Of a DNA stretch of 64,000 bases, positions 59,961-64,000 are shown one piece after another. How positions within the stretch are numbered: position 1 is the stretch's first letter; each line of letters opens with the position of its first letter. The notes beneath the pieces are model-generated. The model saw only the letters and a program-made list of their open reading frames with translations. It was not told the DNA's origin and searched no databases. Source of the DNA: Martelella alba (lineage in GTDB: Bacteria > Pseudomonadota > Gammaproteobacteria > Enterobacterales > Enterobacteriaceae); the NCBI RefSeq assembly GCF_005217455.1, contig NZ_SZPQ01000002.1:1-64000 (forward strand). The letters run 5' to 3'. A program made the translations under genes and the position numbers.

Positions 59961-60041
59961 ATGCTGCGCCGCTATATGTATGAAATCATTTTGGGGTGTC
60001 TGATCGTTTGCGCGATCGTCAGCGCTTTTTTTTACCTCTAG
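59961..60041 (+). CDS. ydgU: Small membrane protein YdgU
   Basis: A 26-residue protein, MLRRYMYEIILGCLIVCAIV then SAFFYL, forming one membrane helix after a basic start. From memory it resembles the 27-residue E. coli YdgU in length, position right after asr, and pattern (RRY..E, hydrophobic run, FYL end). Function unknown; it may share the asr transcript through terminator read-through. The ribosome binding site is weak. Confidence 0.7.
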   Translation: MLRRYMYEIILGCLIVCAIVSAFFYL

Positions 60042-60201
60042 TCCCGCGCATTCTTCATCAGGACGTGTGCTCCATCGGATGGTGTCTATCTTAGTGCGCT
60101 GAAATGCCGCGCGATTTCAGCTCAATCTCATCGATGTCAACTATAAGGAATGATATTTTCTCATGGATGATATCCTCACTTTTCTGAAGGCATGCCTGTT
60201 T

Positions 60202-61041
60202 ATGCGCCATCTCCCGCTATTGCTGCTCTGTCTATCATGTTTGGGTATCAGCAACGCGACCGCCGCCGGACTCACCAAAGAGCAAAAAACGCTGTTCTTC
60301 GGTCATGATCATCGCCACCCCGTCAGCCAGCCCGATGCCTTCCCCTGGCAAGCGATAGGTCAGGTTGAAACCGCCAGCGGCAACCTTTGCACCGCCACAC
60401 TGATTTCGCCTCACCTGGCACTCACTGCCGGTCACTGCGTGCTGGCGCCGCCTGGGGTTATCGATCAGGCCGTGATGATCCGCTTTATCGCCGTTAAACA
60501 GCATTGGCGCTATCAAAGCAGCGCCATTGAAACGCTGGTGGACAAAGATCTGGGCAAAAGGCTCAAACCGGACGGCGACGGCTGGATAGTCCCGCCGGGA
60601 GCGGCGGCTTACGATTTCGCGCTGATCCGGTTAAAAAAACCCTTCGCCAAGATAACGCCGTTGCCGATATGGCAAGGCGACCGCCAGCAGTTGACCCGGC
60701 AAATGAAACAGGACGGCCGTCGGGTGACCCAGGCCGGCTATCCGGAAGATCATTTGAATACCTTGTATGTGCATCAGGATTGCCAGGTCACCGGTTGGGC
60801 GCAAAACGCGGTATTGTCCCACCGTTGCAACACCTTGCCCGGCGACAGCGGTTCGCCGCTGATGCTCAATACCCCCGCCGGCTGGCAACTGATTGCCATA
60901 CAAAGCTCCGCCCCCGCCGCCAAAGATCGCTACCGGGCGGATAACCGGGCCTTGGCGGTAACCGCCATCCGCGGCGAGTTGCTGGCGCTGTCCGCCGGCG
61001 GCAAAACCGCGACCGGCGCCGTGCGCAAAACCGGCAAATAA
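60202..61041 (+). CDS. ydgD: Secreted trypsin-like serine protease YdgD
   Basis: A 279-residue S1-type protease. The signal peptide [19 protein letters not shown] ends near TAA, so I prefer the ATG at 60202; an earlier in-frame ATG at 60163 adds 13 residues and has no better ribosome binding site. The triad is visible as His in [11 protein letters not shown], Asp in [12 protein letters not shown] and Ser in [11 protein letters not shown]. Four or more cysteines suggest disulfides. E. coli ydgD also follows asr. Its substrates are not known. Confidence 0.9.
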   Translation: MRHLPLLLLCLSCLGISNATAAGLTKEQKTLFFGHDHRHPVSQPDAFPWQAIGQVETASGNLCTATLISPHLALTAGHCVLAPPGVIDQAVMIRFIAVKQHWRYQSSAIETLVDKDLGKRLKPDGDGWIVPPGAAAYDFALIRLKKPFAKITPLPIWQGDRQQLTRQMKQDGRRVTQAGYPEDHLNTLYVHQDCQVTGWAQNAVLSHRCNTLPGDSGSPLMLNTPAGWQLIAIQSSAPAAKDRYRADNRALAVTAIRGELLALSAGGKTATGAVRKTGK

Positions 61042-61124
61042 CCCTGGACGTCTATCATCGACGCTTACCGGCGGCCGCTAAAGCGATCAACGGATGGTGA
61101 TACGCCGGGCCGCCGCCGGCCGTT

Positions 61125-64000
61125 TCACGGCTGAATGCCCTCCATGGCCTGCTGTATGCGCTTTTCCGAGATGGGGTGCGGGGTGCCTAACTGTTGCGCG
61201 AAATAACTGACCCGCAACTCCTCAATCATCCAGCGAACATTCCGCACATCGTCATCTTCCCGGCGGGCCGGGGGCAATTTGTCCAGCCAGGTCCGCACAC
61301 TTTGCTCCGCCTGCTCGACTTTTAGCATTTGCGCCCGATCCCGGTGAGGGTCGATGGGCAATTTTTCCAAACGCCGCTCAATAGCCCGCAGGTAACGCAG
61401 GGTATCCGGTAAGCGCCGCCAGCCATTGCCGGTGACGAAACCGCGGTAGATAAGCCCGCCCATTTGGCTTTTGATATCCGACAGCGCCAATGCCAGGGAA
61501 ATGTCCACCCGGCCTTTCAATCGCTGATTAATGGCGAACACCAAGGTCAGGATTTGTTCAACCTGTATGGCGATATCCACCACCACGCCGTTCAAATTGG
61601 CGCGAACATATTCCTGCAAAGCGGCGAAACCGGTTTCGTTCCAGGCCGGCCCGTCCCGGTCCGCCATCAACTTGTCCACTCCGCAGGCGATGCAGTCGTC
61701 AATAAGCGCCATGACCTTGCCGTAGGGATTGAAATACAGCCCCAGTTTGGCCTTGTTAGGCAGTTTTTCATGCAGGTATTTAATGGGCGAAGGAATATTG
61801 ATGAGCAACAGCCGCCGGGTACCGAGCCACATGGCGCGCCGCTGGTCGTGTTCGGTTTCAAACAAGCGTATGGCGACGCTGTCTTTGTCGTCCACCAGCG
61901 CCGGGTAAGCCTTCAGCGAATAGTTGCCTTTTTTCTGTTCATATCGCTGAGGCAATTCGCCGAAGCTCCAGATATGCAAATCCCGCTGTTCGATGCCTTC
62001 ATCCGCCACCGCGGACAATGTCTGTTGTACATGGGCCTTGAGCTGCTGTTTCAGCACATCGAGATCCTTGCCTTCCCGCAGGGTTTTGTGTTGTTCGTCC
62101 ACCACCCGGAAGGTCATTTTCAGGTGGTCGGGCACCTGGTCCCATTGCCAGGCGTCCCGATCGACGGTCACACCGCTCATGCGGCGCAATTCCCGTTCCA
62201 GCGCGTCCAGTAACGCGCCTTCTCCGGCCGCCACCCGTTCAAGGAAGGCCTCGGCGTAGTTGGGGGCGGGAACAAAGTTACGACGTAACGTTTTCGGTAA
62301 GGATTTAATCAGGGCGATGACCAATTCGCGCCGTACCCCCGGAATCTGCCAGTCGAATCCCTGAGGGGATACCTGGTTGAGCAAAGGCAGGGGGATATGC
62401 ACCGTGACGCCGTCGGCGTCGGCGCCCGGCTCGAACTGGTAGCTTAGGCGCAACCGCAGATTGCCTTGCTGCCAGTAGTTGGGGTAATCCAGCGCGCTGA
62501 TCCGCTCGGCGCCGTCTTTGATCAGCATGTTTTTGGCAAAATTCAGCCGCTCCGGATCCTGCCGGGCGGCAATTTTCCACCACTGATCGAAGTGCCTGGC
62601 CGAAATCGCCTCGCGGCCGATGCGCTGGTCATAAAAAGCAAACAAGGTCTCGTCATCCACCAGGATGTCCCGGCGGCGGGATTTGTGCTCCAGTTCTTCC
62701 ACTTCCCCCAGCAGTCGTCGATTGGCGTGAAAAAAAGCGTGGCGGGTGACCCAATCGCCTTCCACCAGCGCATGGCGGATAAACAGTTCACGGCAGAGCA
62801 CCGGGTCGATGGCGCTGTAATTGACCTTGCGTCCGACCACAAGGGGCAACCCCAGTAATGTGACCCTCTCCAGCGCCATGACTGCGCCGGCCGCCTTTTC
62901 CCAGTGGGGTTCGCTGTAGCTGCGCTTGATCAGATGCTGGGCCAGCGGCTCAATCCATTCCGGTTCGATGCGCGCCGCGATGCGCCCCCACAGCCGGCTG
63001 GTTTCCACCAGTTCAGCGGCCACGGTCCATTTGGGCGGCTTCTTGAACAGTCCTGATCCGGGATAGATGGCGAACCGGGCATTCCGCGTACCGGTATATT
63101 CGTGTTTGTCGGCGTCTTTTTGGCCGATATGGGACAATAAGCCGGCCAGCAGCGCGCAATGCAGGCCGCGGTAATCCGCCGGCGCCGTGTTGACCGGTAG
63201 GCCAAGGGTTTTCACCTGTTGGCGCAACTGGGTGTATACGTCCTGCCATTCCCGCACCCGCAAATAACTGAGAAAATCGGTGCGGCATAGTTTGCGGAAC
63301 TGGCTGGCGGGCAGCAGTTTCTGCTGTTCCTGCACATAGTCCCACAATCTGACGAACGACAGAAAATCCGACTCTTTGTCGGCGAAGCGGCGATGCTTTT
63401 CATCAGCGGCCTGTTTTTTATCCAACGGCCGTTCCCGGGGATCCTGAATGGACAAGGCGGCGGCGATGACCATCACTTCGCGAACGCACCCGCTGTTGCG
63501 GGCCTCCAGCACCATCCGCGCCAAACGGGGATCCAGGGGTAACTGGGCCAATTGCCGGCCGACGGCACTTAAGCGATATCCCCGCGGGGACGGTTCCGCC
63601 AGGGCGCCCAGCTCTTCCAGCAAGCGTACCCCGTCCTGGATTTGCCGCTTATCCGGCGCATCCACGAACGGGAAAGCGGCGATATCGCCTAATCCCAGCG
63701 CGGTCATTTGCAGGATAACGGATGCCAGATGCGTGCGCAGAATTTCCGGATCGGTGAATGCCGGGCGGCCGAGAAAATCCTGCTCGGAATACAACCGGAT
63801 GCAAATGCCGGCCGCCACCCGTCCGCACCGCCCCTTACGCTGGTTGGCGGACGCCTGGGAAACCGGTTCGATGGGCAGGCGCTGCACCTTGGTACGAAAG
63901 CTATAGCGGCTGATGCGCGCCGTGCCGGGGTCGATGACATAGCGGATGCCCGGCACGGTGAGCGACGTCTCGGCCACATTGGTGGCCAGGACGATACGAC
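61125..64000 (-). CDS. hrpA: ATP-dependent RNA helicase HrpA (partial, N-terminus outside)
   Basis: The C-terminal ~957 residues of a DEAH-box helicase; the gene continues past the window edge with an uninterrupted frame. The last helicase motifs are seen: ATNVAETSLTVPGIRYVIDP and QRKGRCGRVAAGICIRLYSE (motif VI). HA2 and OB-fold regions follow, then the long C-terminal domain typical of HrpA (total about 1300 in E. coli). HrpA rescues stalled ribosomes and processes mRNAs in E. coli. It converges with ydgD across 83 bp with no clear terminator. Confidence 0.95.
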   Translation of the reverse strand, partial: RIVLATNVAETSLTVPGIRYVIDPGTARISRYSFRTKVQRLPIEPVSQASANQRKGRCGRVAAGICIRLYSEQDFLGRPAFTDPEILRTHLASVILQMTALGLGDIAAFPFVDAPDKRQIQDGVRLLEELGALAEPSPRGYRLSAVGRQLAQLPLDPRLARMVLEARNSGCVREVMVIAAALSIQDPRERPLDKKQAADEKHRRFADKESDFLSFVRLWDYVQEQQKLLPASQFRKLCRTDFLSYLRVREWQDVYTQLRQQVKTLGLPVNTAPADYRGLHCALLAGLLSHIGQKDADKHEYTGTRNARFAIYPGSGLFKKPPKWTVAAELVETSRLWGRIAARIEPEWIEPLAQHLIKRSYSEPHWEKAAGAVMALERVTLLGLPLVVGRKVNYSAIDPVLCRELFIRHALVEGDWVTRHAFFHANRRLLGEVEELEHKSRRRDILVDDETLFAFYDQRIGREAISARHFDQWWKIAARQDPERLNFAKNMLIKDGAERISALDYPNYWQQGNLRLRLSYQFEPGADADGVTVHIPLPLLNQVSPQGFDWQIPGVRRELVIALIKSLPKTLRRNFVPAPNYAEAFLERVAAGEGALLDALERELRRMSGVTVDRDAWQWDQVPDHLKMTFRVVDEQHKTLREGKDLDVLKQQLKAHVQQTLSAVADEGIEQRDLHIWSFGELPQRYEQKKGNYSLKAYPALVDDKDSVAIRLFETEHDQRRAMWLGTRRLLLINIPSPIKYLHEKLPNKAKLGLYFNPYGKVMALIDDCIACGVDKLMADRDGPAWNETGFAALQEYVRANLNGVVVDIAIQVEQILTLVFAINQRLKGRVDISLALALSDIKSQMGGLIYRGFVTGNGWRRLPDTLRYLRAIERRLEKLPIDPHRDRAQMLKVEQAEQSVRTWLDKLPPARREDDDVRNVRWMIEELRVSYFAQQLGTPHPISEKRIQQAMEGIQP

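Overview
The window is enterobacterial (Enterobacterales) chromosome. The right-hand backbone (tam, smrA, fnr, uspE, pntAB, ydgH, rstAB, asr, ydgU, ydgD, hrpA) reads almost residue for residue like the E. coli, Yersinia and Serratia orthologues. The high-GC coding DNA, the dispersed palindromic repeats around the ATACTTCA motif and two type III effector-like genes suggest a plant- or insect-associated lineage such as Pectobacteriaceae/Sodalis relatives. That placement is inference, not something the sequence proves.

Layout. 1-555 holds no convincing gene. 556-4543 is a drug-efflux locus: an HxlR-type regulator, emrA-like and emrB-like genes in one overlapping operon, and a TetR regulator behind it. 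Both regulators have palindromic candidate operators over their own promoters. 4560-19938 is an anaerobic cobalamin synthesis operon on the minus strand, preceded by a cobalamin riboswitch: cbiA B C D E T F G H J K L P, then cobU, cobS, cobC and cobT. The cobalt importer cbiMNQO, which lies between cbiL and cbiP in Salmonella, is absent, and cobC has joined the operon.

20319-22377 holds pocR (the regulator shared by cob and pdu) and pduF (propanediol/glycerol facilitator). 23178-40127 is a plus-strand B12-dependent 1,2-propanediol utilisation (pdu) microcompartment operon: pduA B C D E G H J K L M N O P Q U V W, then cobA (SUMT type), cobD and pduX. pduS and pduT are missing between pduQ and pduU. 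Together these two operons make adenosylcobalamin, import propanediol, and convert it inside a protein shell to propionaldehyde, then to propanol and propionyl-CoA, propionyl phosphate and propionate.

40180-44686 is an accessory patch: a RES-Xre toxin-antitoxin pair and a 1062-residue protein resembling a short, divergent AvrE/DspE-family type III effector. It is followed by hairpins and dispersed repeats (44687-45162). From 45163 the conserved backbone resumes. It is interrupted at 55991-59065 by a 1024-residue protein made of two complete LRR-NEL (IpaH/SspH-type) ubiquitin ligase modules in tandem. The first keeps the catalytic Cys-x-Asp; the second has lost the cysteine. This gene sits between rstAB and asr, next to an exact RstA box. 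No rRNA, tRNA, CRISPR array or intact insertion sequence was recognised.
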